A stretch of 64,000 bases of DNA from Prochlorococcus sp. AG-363-B04 (GTDB taxonomy: Bacteria > Cyanobacteriota > Cyanobacteriia > PCC-6307 > Cyanobiaceae). Within the stretch, counting starts at the first letter, position 1; the number at the start of each line of letters is the position of its first letter. The notes beneath the pieces were generated by a model. It was given only the letters and a program-made list of their open reading frames with translations, did not search any database and had not been told where the DNA came from. The stretch is from contig QCFC01000008.1 in NCBI GenBank assembly GCA_003278465.1, positions 1 to 64,000 on the forward strand, in the 5' to 3' direction. Position numbers and translations under genes: made by a program. Positions 35,940 to 44,654 of the stretch are shown in pieces.

Positions 35940-36335
35940 TTATTTTAATGGAGATCTATCAGGTCTAAGGATACTGGCTTCTTTTAGATAAGGATGTTGT
36001 AGGACATTCTCTTTAGGCAGCCACGCATGAGCAAGCATCCTGATACAGCGTTTTAGGTCACCATTAACTGACATTTGTTGGCAATCCAAAAGTGCCACCT
36101 CTTCCCAGCCAGGTTGTCGTCTTGCAATTGATGCGGGGAAGCATGCATTGAGATCTGAGGTTACTGAGAATGTTATGGAAACAATTCTTTTAGGAACTAG
36201 CTCATTCCTGATTAGTAATTCCTTCACAAGCTCGGTTACAGCTGATTCAATTGCTTGTACAGAGTTGCTTTGACTAGTAGTAGCCCCTCTTAGACCTCGC
36301 AATCGAAAGGTTTGATTATCGTTGGGCTTCCTCAT
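35940..36335 (-). CDS. aroH: Chorismate mutase AroH type, with Gln at the Glu78 position
   Basis: AroH-type chorismate mutase converts chorismate to prephenate for Phe and Tyr. The trimeric family is shown by RLRGLRGATTSQSNS (Arg7 and neighbours of the B. subtilis enzyme), SVTSDLNACFPASIARRQPG, and NGDLKRCIRM with the Arg90 equivalent. In the segment LDCQQMSVNGDL the active-site Glu78 of B. subtilis aligns with Gln, and the Cys75 position aligns with Asp. At 131 aa length is normal. It overlaps sppA by 4 bp (sppA upstream, both on the minus strand), so the two are coupled. Confidence 0.88.
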   Translation of the reverse strand: MRKPNDNQTFRLRGLRGATTSQSNSVQAIESAVTELVKELLIRNELVPKRIVSITFSVTSDLNACFPASIARRQPGWEEVALLDCQQMSVNGDLKRCIRMLAHAWLPKENVLQHPYLKEASILRPDRSPLK

Positions 36336-37144
36336 GGCCGGAATAGCCAGAGGAGATTGCCATTGTTGGTAATCTCCAAACTAATGAAATCTTCAATATC
36401 AGAGAGAATCTTTCCACCAGGAATGATCCCAGCAAATTTTTTCTTTGGATTGCCAACTGTAATTAGTCTGGTTGTTGATTCATCAAGACCTGCAAGCTCA
36501 GCTGCAATTTTTCTTGCATCTTCCTCATCACCTAATTCATCAACAAGGCCAAATTCCTTAGCTTGTGCTCCGCTGAAAACTCTTCCATCAGCAAAGACTT
36601 TCACTGATTCTTTCGTTAGTTTTCGGCCTTCTGAAACTGCATCAACGAATTGTGAGTAGCTGCTGTCAATAAGAGATTGGAGAAGTTCTCGCTCTTCTGG
36701 TGATAGTGCTCGATCAGGTGAAAGGATGTCTTTATAAGCTCCGCTTTTTACGGTCTCAAAGCGAATACCTAGCCTTTCAAGCAATTTTGATAGGTTGTTG
36801 CCTCGCAAAATCACACCTATTGATCCAGTGATGGTACCTGGATTGGCAACGATTTTGTCTGCGGCTACACCGACGTACACCCCCCCTGAGGCTGAGATGT
36901 TTCCAAAGCTTGCCACCACCTGGCAGCCCTTTTCCCTAAGTCTTAGCAAGGCAGAGTGAATCTCTTGGCTATCGCCAACTGTTCCACCAGGACTGTCTAT
37001 TCGAAGAAGGAGTGCGGGAAATTCTCTTTCTTCAATTTGACGAAGGGCTTTGAGGACTCTCTTTCGAGTAGCCCCATTTATTGCACCTTCGATTTTGATG
37101 CGTGCCATTCTCTTGCGAGCTTTACGACGCCAGGGCCAGAGCAT
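36332..37144 (-). CDS. sppA: Signal peptide peptidase SppA, short form
   Basis: SppA degrades cleaved signal peptides. Short (single-domain) forms are about 270-340 aa. The S49 fold shows RIDSPGGTVGDSQEIH, the catalytic Ser86 in GNISASGGVYVG, and the catalytic Lys region in TVKSGAYKDILSPDR near residues 131-145. LGDEEDARKIAAELAG closes the domain. There is no N-terminal membrane anchor; the start is the basic MLWPWRRKARKRMARIKI. It may therefore be cytosolic or peripherally bound. It is divergent from the EamA transporter, 53 bp apart. Confidence 0.92.
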   Translation of the reverse strand: MLWPWRRKARKRMARIKIEGAINGATRKRVLKALRQIEEREFPALLLRIDSPGGTVGDSQEIHSALLRLREKGCQVVASFGNISASGGVYVGVAADKIVANPGTITGSIGVILRGNNLSKLLERLGIRFETVKSGAYKDILSPDRALSPEERELLQSLIDSSYSQFVDAVSEGRKLTKESVKVFADGRVFSGAQAKEFGLVDELGDEEDARKIAAELAGLDESTTRLITVGNPKKKFAGIIPGGKILSDIEDFISLEITNNGNLLWLFRP

Positions 37145-37197
37145 TTGAATGCTGCGTATTGCATCGGATCTTAAAAAGGAGTCAGCTTTTTGCCTTT

Positions 37198-38157
37198 ATG
37201 TTTTCAATTCGGGACTGGTTGCTGATGGTTCTCCCCTTTGCTTTGTGGGGGACTGCTATGACCGCAATGGCACCTTTGGTAAACTCTGGAGGCCCTGTCC
37301 TGGTGGGCTTTTTGAGGCTTTTGCCTGCAGGGGTGGTACTACTTTTTTCAGTACCGTTGTTAGGACGAAGCTTGGCTATTGATTCTTCTGATTGGGGATG
37401 GTTCTTAATCTTTACGATTGTAGATGCAAGTATTTTTCAGTCTTTATTGGCGAGAGGATTGGTTGAGACTGGGGCAGGATTGGGTTCAGTGCTAATTGAT
37501 TCTCAACCTTTATTGGTAGCTCTCTTGGCACGTGCTCTTTTTGGAGATGCGATTAATCCGATTGGTTGGTTTGGACTTGTTCTTGGCTTGGTTGGAATTA
37601 TTTGTATAGGAGCCCCTCCAGAACTTTTGAGGCATTGGTGGCTGCTAGGTACACCTGTGAGCGAAGCAAGTCTTTGGTCGCATGGAGAGGGGTGGATGCT
37701 TGCAGCGTCCGTATCAATGGCTCTAGGGACTGTCCTGAGTCGGTTTGCTTGCCGTTCTAGTGACCCTGTGGCTGTTACTGGTTGGCACATGGTTTTAGGA
37801 AGTGCCCCTCTCTTGGTTTGGCACCTAAGCGATGGAAATTGGTCTGTTTTTCCGGCTTGGTCATCTTTGGATTGGGGCCTCATGGCCTTTTCAAGCCTTT
37901 TTGGAAGTGCACTTGCTTATGGATTGTTCTTTTGGTTCGCTAATAGAGTTGAACTTACAAGTTTCAGTACCCTTGCTTTCCTAACACCAGTTTTTGCTCT
38001 TGCTACTGGTGGCCTTTGGTTGGATGAGAGGCTTTTGCCTTTGCAGTGGCTGGGAGTGGTTTTGATTTTGATTTCGGTTTTCCTTGTTAGCCAACGACGT
38101 CGTTTGTGGGAACCATCAATTGTTGATGCAGATCAAATATCTGGGGAAATGAATTGA
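37198..38157 (+). CDS. EamA/DMT-family transporter
   Basis: The 319-residue protein has about ten membrane segments in two EamA repeats. The first contains FALWGTAMTAMAPLVNSGGP and LIDSQPLLVALLARALFGDA; the second contains FSSLFGSALAYGLFFWFANR and LTPVFALATGGLWLDERL. The substrate is unknown. I use the ATG at 37198, where the first helix (DWLLMVLPFALWG) begins, instead of a start 96 bp upstream that would overlap sppA. Its stop overlaps the ATG of the next gene (TGATG), so it is cotranslated with the glycosyltransferase. Confidence 0.88.
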   Translation: MFSIRDWLLMVLPFALWGTAMTAMAPLVNSGGPVLVGFLRLLPAGVVLLFSVPLLGRSLAIDSSDWGWFLIFTIVDASIFQSLLARGLVETGAGLGSVLIDSQPLLVALLARALFGDAINPIGWFGLVLGLVGIICIGAPPELLRHWWLLGTPVSEASLWSHGEGWMLAASVSMALGTVLSRFACRSSDPVAVTGWHMVLGSAPLLVWHLSDGNWSVFPAWSSLDWGLMAFSSLFGSALAYGLFFWFANRVELTSFSTLAFLTPVFALATGGLWLDERLLPLQWLGVVLILISVFLVSQRRRLWEPSIVDADQISGEMN

Positions 38158-39248
38158 TGAGTAGTTCATCTTTGAAGTTGGTATTAGTTAGTACACCAAT
38201 TGGTCACCTTGGCAGTGGTCGAGGAGGTGGTGTTGAACTTACGATTTGTTCCCTCTTGAAGGGCCTTATTAGCTTGGGACATGACTTAACACTTGTAACT
38301 CCAGCTGGCTCATTACTACCTAATGAGTGTTCAGAGATTCAGATTAAAGAGTTCTCTGGTTTGGATCAGCCAAGTTGGCAACATTGTGATCCAAATTGTT
38401 CAGCTTCTATTCCTTTTCAAGGCGTTCTTCCAAAGCTTTGGGAAGAGGCCCTTGAAATAGGTTCGCATGCTGATGCGGTTCTTAATTTTAGTTATGACTG
38501 GCTTCCACTTTGGTTAACACCAAGGGTTGATAGCCGATTGTTTCATCTAATAAGTATGGGTAATGTATCTTCAATTATGAAATCTGTGATAACAGATATT
38601 GCAGATTTTGATCAAAACCGATTGGCTTTTCATACTTATCGCCAGGCAGCTGATTTCTCTCTTGTTGGTAAGCCAGTGGTAGTTGGAAATGGATTTGATC
38701 TTGATGAATATGAATTTCAGGAAAGTTCTAATGGACCTCTTGGCTGGGCTGGGCGTATTTCTCGTGAAAAAGGATTGGAGGATGCCGTATCTGTAGCAGC
38801 AGCTTTAGAAACCAGGCTTTTGGTTTGGGGATTTATGGAAGACATCGAATATGCAAAAGAGATAGAGGAATCTGTTCCATTAGGGACAATTGAATGGAGA
38901 GGGTTCTTGCCAACCTCTGATTTCCAAAAGCAACTTGGAATTTGCTCTGCGTTAATAAATACACCTAAATGGAATGAGGCTTATGGGAATGTTGTTGTTG
39001 AAGCTATGGCTTGTGGAGTTCCTGTTGTTGCCTATGACAGAGGAGGACCTGGTGAAATTATAAATTCTGGTATTACTGGATTACTAGTTCCGCCAGATGA
39101 TGTTAAAGCTTTAACTTTGGCTGCTTCAAGAGTAAAAGAATTAAATCGAAGAAGTTGTCGACGATGGGTAGAACAATTTGCATCAAAAGAAATTTTTGCA
39201 AGTCGCGTTGATTCCTGGATTAAATCAGTGTTAGATCCGAAGATGTAG
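38157..39248 (+). CDS. Family 4 glycosyltransferase
   Basis: The 363-residue protein has a GT-B fold. Near the N-terminus it has VSTPIGHLGSGRGGGVELTI and in the C-terminal half GRISREKGLEDAVSVA, then NEAYGNVVVEAMACGVPVVA and DRGGPGEII. The E-x7-E motif (EAYGNVVVE) is typical of GT4 retaining transferases. There are no membrane segments. Donor and acceptor are unknown. With the following GT39-type gene it may act in cell-surface glycan synthesis. The ATG at 38157 overlaps the EamA stop. Confidence 0.88.
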   Translation: MSSSSLKLVLVSTPIGHLGSGRGGGVELTICSLLKGLISLGHDLTLVTPAGSLLPNECSEIQIKEFSGLDQPSWQHCDPNCSASIPFQGVLPKLWEEALEIGSHADAVLNFSYDWLPLWLTPRVDSRLFHLISMGNVSSIMKSVITDIADFDQNRLAFHTYRQAADFSLVGKPVVVGNGFDLDEYEFQESSNGPLGWAGRISREKGLEDAVSVAAALETRLLVWGFMEDIEYAKEIEESVPLGTIEWRGFLPTSDFQKQLGICSALINTPKWNEAYGNVVVEAMACGVPVVAYDRGGPGEIINSGITGLLVPPDDVKALTLAASRVKELNRRSCRRWVEQFASKEIFASRVDSWIKSVLDPKM

Positions 39249-39266
39249 GTATTAATTAGTGAATTG

Positions 39267-41099
39267 ATGTCCCCTCCTTTTAAGGAAAATTTTTCCTCAA
39301 CAGATCGAAGAAAAGGTCTGTTATTCATATTGTCTCTTGGTATTGCGATTTTTCTTTTACACCTTGGATCAACTGGTTTGGTTGATGAGACTCCTCCCTT
39401 GTTTGCCGCGGCGGGACGGGCAATGAGTGATACGGGAGATTGGTTGACTCCAAGGGTTAATGGTCTTCCTAGATATGACAAGCCTCCGTTGATTTATTGG
39501 TTGATGGCATTGGGATATTCGATCCCAGGTTTGGAGGTAATTGATCCATTAGGTACGTGGGCAGCTCGACTTCCTTCGGCATTGTCTTCGCTTTTGATGA
39601 TGCTTTTTTTGGGAGATACTGTTATGCGCTGGCCACAATTTTGTGACGACTCTCCTCGGCGTACAGGGGTTTTAGTGGCACTTGCTTTTGCACTTTCTCC
39701 ATTAGTACTTGTTTGGAGTCGGACTGCTGTAAGTGATGCTTTGCTATGCAGCACTTTAGGAATGAGTCTCCTTTCTCATTGGCGAAGGTATGTGGATCCG
39801 TTTTCCCAATCTTGGTGGTCAGGGTGGATTTTTTTAGGGTTGGCAATACTTACTAAGGGACCGGTAGCCTTAATCCTTAGTTTTTTAGTAATATGTTCTT
39901 TTACATTCTTTGAAAGAAATTTTACAATATTTGTTAGGAGGATTTGTGTATTACCTGGCCTGTTGATTACTTTGTTAATAAGTTGTCCTTGGTATTTGGT
40001 TGAATTAATTGTAGAAGGTAAGCCTTTTATTAGGAGTTTTTTTGGGTATCATAATTTCCAACGTTTTATCTCAGTAGTGAATAGTCACTCTGAGCCTTGG
40101 TGGTATTTTTTCTTGGTAATGGTAATTGGTTCATTGCCATTTACCCCTTTCTTGCTATTGGGTTTGTATAGGTCTTGTTGTCGTTTTTTTGCAAAAACAA
40201 AGCGAGTATTAAGGCCTGAAGAAACTTTGATGAGTTTCTCTGCTTGTTGGCTGTTATCTATTCTTGTTCTTTTTACCTCCGCAGTTACTAAATTACCTAG
40301 TTATTGGTTGCCAGCCACTCCTGCTGCTGCGATATTGATAGGGTTGACTGTTTCAGTTTTGGACCAGAGGTCAAAAGGATTATTTTGGTCATGGATTTGT
40401 GTATTGGGATTAAGTCTTTTTTTATCAATAACTATTTGGTTATTTTCTTATAAAGGATTAGAAATTTATGATCCTGAGATGCCAAGCTTCGGGAAGGATT
40501 TGTTGCAGAGTGGCCTTTTGAACCGGGCTGCTATTTGTGTAAGCCTTTCTGTTGTCTTCGGTATATATTTTCTTCGAAGAAGCTCATCAATCCGACTTCT
40601 TTTTATGCAATTTCCTTTAGTTGCTTTCCATCTTGTGGCTTTGCTACCAATATTTAACTTGGGGGATAAATTAAGGCAATTGCCTTTGCGTAAAGCTTCA
40701 CAATTGATGCTTTCGTCTCAAAGGCCAAGAGAGCAACTAGCAATGGTAGGAGTACTTAAACCATCAATTCATTTTTATACTAATCAAATTATAGTTTTCG
40801 AAGGTCGTTCTGAAAGTTCTTTGGTTAATTTAGATGATCGTTTGCGAAATGAAAACCGAAAGGGATGGTTAGGAAGGCCAATTAGTGGGCCATCAGGTTC
40901 TCAGACAGTATTATTGATTATTGATGAAGGCACAACTAAGCGATTGAATTGGAAAGATGTTCCTAGAGAAGTTTTGGGTGGTTTTGGGATTTATAAAGTT
41001 TGGAGAATTGACAGGACAATACTTTCTCAGAGAGCAAGCCAGATCAAGGCAAGTGGTGTCGAGGTGGATTGGAATAATCCACGCCCAGAAAGATTTTGA
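39267..41099 (+). CDS. ArnT/PMT-like membrane glycosyltransferase (GT39/GT83 superfamily)
   Basis: The 610-residue protein has about eleven membrane segments and the ArnT-like start: GSTGLVDETPPLFAAAGRAM with the Asp-Glu pair at the end of the first helix, then PRYDKPPLIYWLMALGYSIP. A hydrophilic C-terminal domain of about 120 residues follows. Such enzymes use a polyprenyl-phosphate sugar as donor and act on lipid A or proteins on the outer face. The acceptor is unknown; the lpx genes in this window make lipid A one option. The ATG at 39267 follows the preceding gene by 18 bp. Confidence 0.87.
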   Translation: MSPPFKENFSSTDRRKGLLFILSLGIAIFLLHLGSTGLVDETPPLFAAAGRAMSDTGDWLTPRVNGLPRYDKPPLIYWLMALGYSIPGLEVIDPLGTWAARLPSALSSLLMMLFLGDTVMRWPQFCDDSPRRTGVLVALAFALSPLVLVWSRTAVSDALLCSTLGMSLLSHWRRYVDPFSQSWWSGWIFLGLAILTKGPVALILSFLVICSFTFFERNFTIFVRRICVLPGLLITLLISCPWYLVELIVEGKPFIRSFFGYHNFQRFISVVNSHSEPWWYFFLVMVIGSLPFTPFLLLGLYRSCCRFFAKTKRVLRPEETLMSFSACWLLSILVLFTSAVTKLPSYWLPATPAAAILIGLTVSVLDQRSKGLFWSWICVLGLSLFLSITIWLFSYKGLEIYDPEMPSFGKDLLQSGLLNRAAICVSLSVVFGIYFLRRSSSIRLLFMQFPLVAFHLVALLPIFNLGDKLRQLPLRKASQLMLSSQRPREQLAMVGVLKPSIHFYTNQIIVFEGRSESSLVNLDDRLRNENRKGWLGRPISGPSGSQTVLLIIDEGTTKRLNWKDVPREVLGGFGIYKVWRIDRTILSQRASQIKASGVEVDWNNPRPERF

Positions 41100-41210
41100 A
41101 GGCCTCTTTAATCAACAGAGATGAGTTTTACATGGATAGCTATATTTCATGTTGGATCTCAATCTGATTATACGATTGAGTAGATTTTTGAGATTTAGTT
41201 ATCTATTTCT

Positions 41211-41723
41211 TTAAAGACGAACTCTTTTGCAAAAACCACATTCTCCCCACAGAATTATCTCTCCGGCGGGAGAAGGTCTAGAGCAATTAGGACAGTCTTT
41301 TACTCCATGAACATCAACACGACTTGGATGCTTTGACCAAATAATAGATTCATTTTCTGCGGGTTTTGATTTTTTTGGATGGTGTTGTTGGACTCTTATG
41401 TCTTTAATTTGATGTCCGTTTGCTCGCAGTGAATGAAGTATTTCAGGCCGGCTGTAGAGAAGTGCCTGTCTCCATTGAGGGTGACTTGCTCCAATGGTTA
41501 GGACCCCTCGTTGAAAAGATATTGGCCAGCAGTGCTCTCCTAGTTGTGAGCCAATGATTTGCGGCCAGTCTTGCCATAAGGTTGCAATGCTTTTATCTTT
41601 TTCCCAGTTACCTTGAAGATCTTCTAAGCAGTTGGAGAGCTTGGAAAAAACTCTTATAGGTTGATCTCTCTGCTCTTTTAGTTGATCGAGCTTCTGGTTA
41701 AGTTGTTTTGAAGTTAAGGTCAT
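41211..41723 (-). CDS. DUF721 (DciA-like) protein with C-terminal zinc ribbon
   Basis: DUF721 proteins include DciA, the replicative helicase loader of bacteria without DnaC. The core region of about residues 45-105 shows WQDWPQIIGSQLGEHCWPIS, GVLTIGASHPQWRQALLYSR and EILHSLRANG, which fit the KH-like DciA domain. An N-terminal coiled part is present. The C-terminal tail carries CPNC and CGFC pairs, a probable zinc ribbon that is not part of the minimal domain. Helicase loading is inferred from the family. The gene is convergent with the GT39 gene. Confidence 0.82.
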   Translation of the reverse strand: MTLTSKQLNQKLDQLKEQRDQPIRVFSKLSNCLEDLQGNWEKDKSIATLWQDWPQIIGSQLGEHCWPISFQRGVLTIGASHPQWRQALLYSRPEILHSLRANGHQIKDIRVQQHHPKKSKPAENESIIWSKHPSRVDVHGVKDCPNCSRPSPAGEIILWGECGFCKRVRL

Positions 41724-41790
41724 TTAATTATCTTAGGTGGAGAATTATGGGAATTTCGCTAACCTCCGATAGGGCTGATTCGTTGTAGCG

Positions 41791-42594
41791 ATGGGATTTT
41801 TTGATCGTTTGAGTCGATTACTCCGTGCAAATCTCAATGACCTTGTCAGCAAAGCTGAGGATCCAGTGAAGATTCTTGATCAGTCAGTAGCTGATATGCA
41901 GACTGATTTAGTTAAGTTACGGCAGGCTGTTGCGATGGCTATTGCAAGTCAAAAGAGACTTGCTAGTCAGGCAAAACAGGCTGAGGGACAGATTGGAACA
42001 TGGTATGAGCGAGCAGAATTAGCTCTTAAGAAAGGTGAAGAAGACTTAGCTAAGGAAGCTCTTCTTCGTCGGAAAAGTTTTCAAGATTCCTCTAGTGCCC
42101 TAGTGACACAGTTAAAGGCGCAGGAAGGTCAAGTTGATGTTCTTAAAAGAAGTCTTGTTGCTCTTGAAGGGAAAATCGCTGAGGCAAAGACGAAAAAAGA
42201 CATGCTTAAAGCTCGTGCCCAGGCAGCACAAGCACAACAACAGTTGCAGAGCGCAGTTGGAAGTATGGGGACAAATTCTGCCATGGCTGCTTTTGAAAGA
42301 ATGGAAGATAAGGTTCAGGCTCTTGAAGCAACTAGTCAGGCTGCTGCTGAGCTTGCAGGGGCAGATTTAGAGAGTCAGTTTGCTGCTTTAGAAGGAGGTG
42401 ATGATATAGATGATGAATTGAATGAGTTGCGTACGCAGCTTGAGGGTGCAGTAGAGGTTGTTGCGCTCCCTTCTACAGAAATGCAAAGCTCTAATGATAA
42501 AAAAGTCTCTTCAGACAAGTCAATTGAGTCAGTAAAAGTTCAAGAGGTTGATGCTGACTTGGAGAAATTGAAAAGAGCTATTGACAAGCTTTAA
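41791..42594 (+). CDS. pspA: PspA/IM30 (Vipp1) family membrane-remodelling protein
   Basis: PspA/Vipp1 proteins are ESCRT-III-like helical proteins that bind and reshape membranes; Vipp1 is needed for thylakoids. The 267 residues are almost all helical: MGFFDRLSRLLRANLNDLVS (amphipathic helix 0), then long coiled coils to about residue 190, and an acidic tail ending LEKLKRAIDKL. The tail of about 50 residues beyond the PspA core favours Vipp1, but it is not clear enough to exclude PspA. The ATG at 41791 stands 67 bp from the divergent DUF721 start. Confidence 0.92.
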   Translation: MGFFDRLSRLLRANLNDLVSKAEDPVKILDQSVADMQTDLVKLRQAVAMAIASQKRLASQAKQAEGQIGTWYERAELALKKGEEDLAKEALLRRKSFQDSSSALVTQLKAQEGQVDVLKRSLVALEGKIAEAKTKKDMLKARAQAAQAQQQLQSAVGSMGTNSAMAAFERMEDKVQALEATSQAAAELAGADLESQFAALEGGDDIDDELNELRTQLEGAVEVVALPSTEMQSSNDKKVSSDKSIESVKVQEVDADLEKLKRAIDKL

Positions 42595-42704
42595 TCTAAT
42601 ATAATTTTAATTTGATTCCTAGCGATTACGTTTTTGCGTTAAATCTTTGGAATTTAAATCTTTTATAGAGTTCAAAAAAATAGATCCAAGATTCAGTTTT
42701 GTTT

Positions 42705-43901
42705 ATGACTCCTTCTAAGCGTTTGTCAAATTTGGGAGTAGGAGTTTTTGGCCGAAACGATAGACGAAAGCAGGATTATCTCTTTAGGAGGTCAATTGCC
42801 AATCTCAATCCATTGATTGATCTGTCTCTTGGTTCTACGGATCTACCCCCACCTCCAGTTGCTTTGTCTGCGATTGAACGTGCTTTGTTTTCTTCTGAAA
42901 GCTCTGCTTATTGCCTTCATGGGGCGACAAGATCTTTTCGAGAAGCAGTTGTTGGCTGGTGTCAAAGGAGATTTGGAGTCAAGGTTGATCCTGATCGAGA
43001 AGTGTTGCTTCTTATAGGTTCACAAGAAGGTACTGCTCACTTCCCATTAACTGTTTTAGATTCTGGAGATTATGGATTAATTATGGATCCCTCTTACCCT
43101 TCTCATAGGGCAGGGATGATTCTTGCAGATGCAAAAATTGAACATTTGGTTTTAAAACCTGGCTTTGGCTGGAGGCCAGATTTCAATAGTTTGACTGATG
43201 CACAATGGGATCAACTTAAGTTGATGATAATGGGGTTTCCACATAATCCAACTGCACAGGTTGGTGAACAAAGTTGGCTTGATGAGGCAATGTTTAGAGG
43301 AGTGAATCATAAGGTTGTAGTAGTGCATGACAATCCATATGTAGATCTTGCTTTAGAAGGAGAAGCTCCAACATTATTGAGAACAAATGGCTGGAGAGAA
43401 TGGGGGATTGAGTTTTTTTCGTTCTCTAAGGCTTGGTGCTTGGGAGGTTTTAGGTTGGCATTTGCTGTTGGGGCAGAGCCACTGATTTCTGCATTAAGAG
43501 AGGTTAAAGGAGCAATTGATTTCAATCAGTCTTTAGCTTTACAGCAAGGTGCAATTGCAGCGCTTAATCATGCTTATGAATGGCCAATTAAGAGCCTTAA
43601 TATTTATAGAGAGAGAAGGGATAGAAGTTTAAGAGCATTGGAACTTTTTGGATGGCATGCACCTATTCCAACAATGGCTCTTTATCTTTGGCTTCCTATT
43701 CCAGCTTGGGCAAGAGAGCAAAATATTGATGATGAGATGCTGTCAGCTGATTTGTTAGAGAAAACTGGAGTTGCTCTTACTCCAGGTTCTGGTTTTGGAT
43801 CAGGTGGATCTGGTTGGTTACGTCTAGCTCTAGTTCATCCTGTAGAGATATTAGAGGATGCAATTGGCCGAATACGTTCTTGGTGGAATGCGTCTCACTA
43901 A
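42705..43901 (+). CDS. Class I/II PLP-dependent aminotransferase
   Basis: The 398-residue protein is a fold-type I aminotransferase. The PLP lysine is in FFSFSKAWCLGGFRLAFAVG near residue 243. Other parts are DLSLGSTDLPPPPVALSAI, YCLHGATRSFREAV, FPHNPTAQVGE (the conserved Asn-Pro-Thr) and GSGWLRLALVHP with the carboxylate-binding Arg. It is in the group that includes LL-diaminopimelate, succinyl-diaminopimelate (DapC) and MalY-like enzymes. The exact amino donor cannot be read. The ATG at 42705 is used. It overlaps birA by about 14 bp. Confidence 0.87.
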   Translation: MTPSKRLSNLGVGVFGRNDRRKQDYLFRRSIANLNPLIDLSLGSTDLPPPPVALSAIERALFSSESSAYCLHGATRSFREAVVGWCQRRFGVKVDPDREVLLLIGSQEGTAHFPLTVLDSGDYGLIMDPSYPSHRAGMILADAKIEHLVLKPGFGWRPDFNSLTDAQWDQLKLMIMGFPHNPTAQVGEQSWLDEAMFRGVNHKVVVVHDNPYVDLALEGEAPTLLRTNGWREWGIEFFSFSKAWCLGGFRLAFAVGAEPLISALREVKGAIDFNQSLALQQGAIAALNHAYEWPIKSLNIYRERRDRSLRALELFGWHAPIPTMALYLWLPIPAWAREQNIDDEMLSADLLEKTGVALTPGSGFGSGGSGWLRLALVHPVEILEDAIGRIRSWWNASH

Positions 43902-44649
43902 TTCTTATAAAGGGGCTGGGGAGGTTTTGCACAAATGGCGAACAGAGGCAAGTGGATTGCAGCCTTGGGAGTTGCGATGGCAACCAGTCTGCTCCAGCAC
44001 AGAAGTGTGTCTTTCTAAATGGCTTAGTCAAGACCCATGGAATGAATCTTCAGCTCGTGCTTTTTTGGCGGCCAAGCAGAGGTTTGCTTTTGGCCAGCAT
44101 GGAAGATCATGGCATTCCCCTAAAGGAGGTGTTTGGATTAGTGCCGCAATCCCTTGGAGTGGAGATCAAGAATCTTCAGGATTATTGGGTTTGACAGTGG
44201 CAGTTGCTTTGGCAGAACGACTTGAATTAAAGGGGGTGCAAGTCAGTATTAAGTGGCCCAATGATCTTTTTGTAAGTGGACGAAAGTTGGCAGGCTTTTT
44301 GCCGAGATTGATTCACCGTGGAAATAAATTGCGCTTAGCTCGCATTGGACTTGGATTGAATGTATGCAATAGAGTCCCTCAAGAAGGGATTGCTTTATTA
44401 GAGCTACTTCTTCCTGGGCAGACTCGCCCAGTTGATTGGACTGTAGAAGTCCTTTGGGCATTGAATAGAGCTATATCACTATCAAATGATCCGGAGTGGG
44501 TTTGTGCGGAAACACAAAGAAGGCTATGGAAGACTGAGTTGAGGGATTCCAAGACGGATGATTTGTGGAAGATTGTTGGAATAACTAAAGATGGGGCTCT
44601 TAATCTTCAGAATGGATCAAAAGAGCAAATTTTGAGAAGATGGAATTGA
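43888..44649 (+). CDS. birA: Biotin--[acetyl-CoA-carboxylase] ligase, no DNA-binding domain
   Basis: BirA attaches biotin to the carrier protein of acetyl-CoA carboxylase. The catalytic region has FGQHGRSWHSPKGGVWISAA with the biotinyl-AMP loop, VSIKWPNDLFVSGRKLAGFL and GLGLNVCNRVP. The typical N-terminal helix-turn-helix of class II BirA is absent, so it does not repress bio genes. At 253 aa it is a class I ligase. I use ATG 43888, which overlaps the aminotransferase by 14 bp; an in-frame ATG at 43858 would overlap by 44 bp. Confidence 0.92.
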   Translation: MRLTNSYKGAGEVLHKWRTEASGLQPWELRWQPVCSSTEVCLSKWLSQDPWNESSARAFLAAKQRFAFGQHGRSWHSPKGGVWISAAIPWSGDQESSGLLGLTVAVALAERLELKGVQVSIKWPNDLFVSGRKLAGFLPRLIHRGNKLRLARIGLGLNVCNRVPQEGIALLELLLPGQTRPVDWTVEVLWALNRAISLSNDPEWVCAETQRRLWKTELRDSKTDDLWKIVGITKDGALNLQNGSKEQILRRWN

Positions 44650-44654
44650 TTTTT

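Noticed and set aside
37503-37883. 126-codon minus-strand frame opposite the EamA transporter
   Set aside because: The EamA frame has clear membrane segments and repeats. The antisense frame has low-complexity, Arg/Pro-rich sequence.
41156-41180. Short hairpin CTCAATC...GATTGAG after the GT39 gene
   Set aside because: Only seven base pairs with a loop of eight or so bases, and no T run of note.
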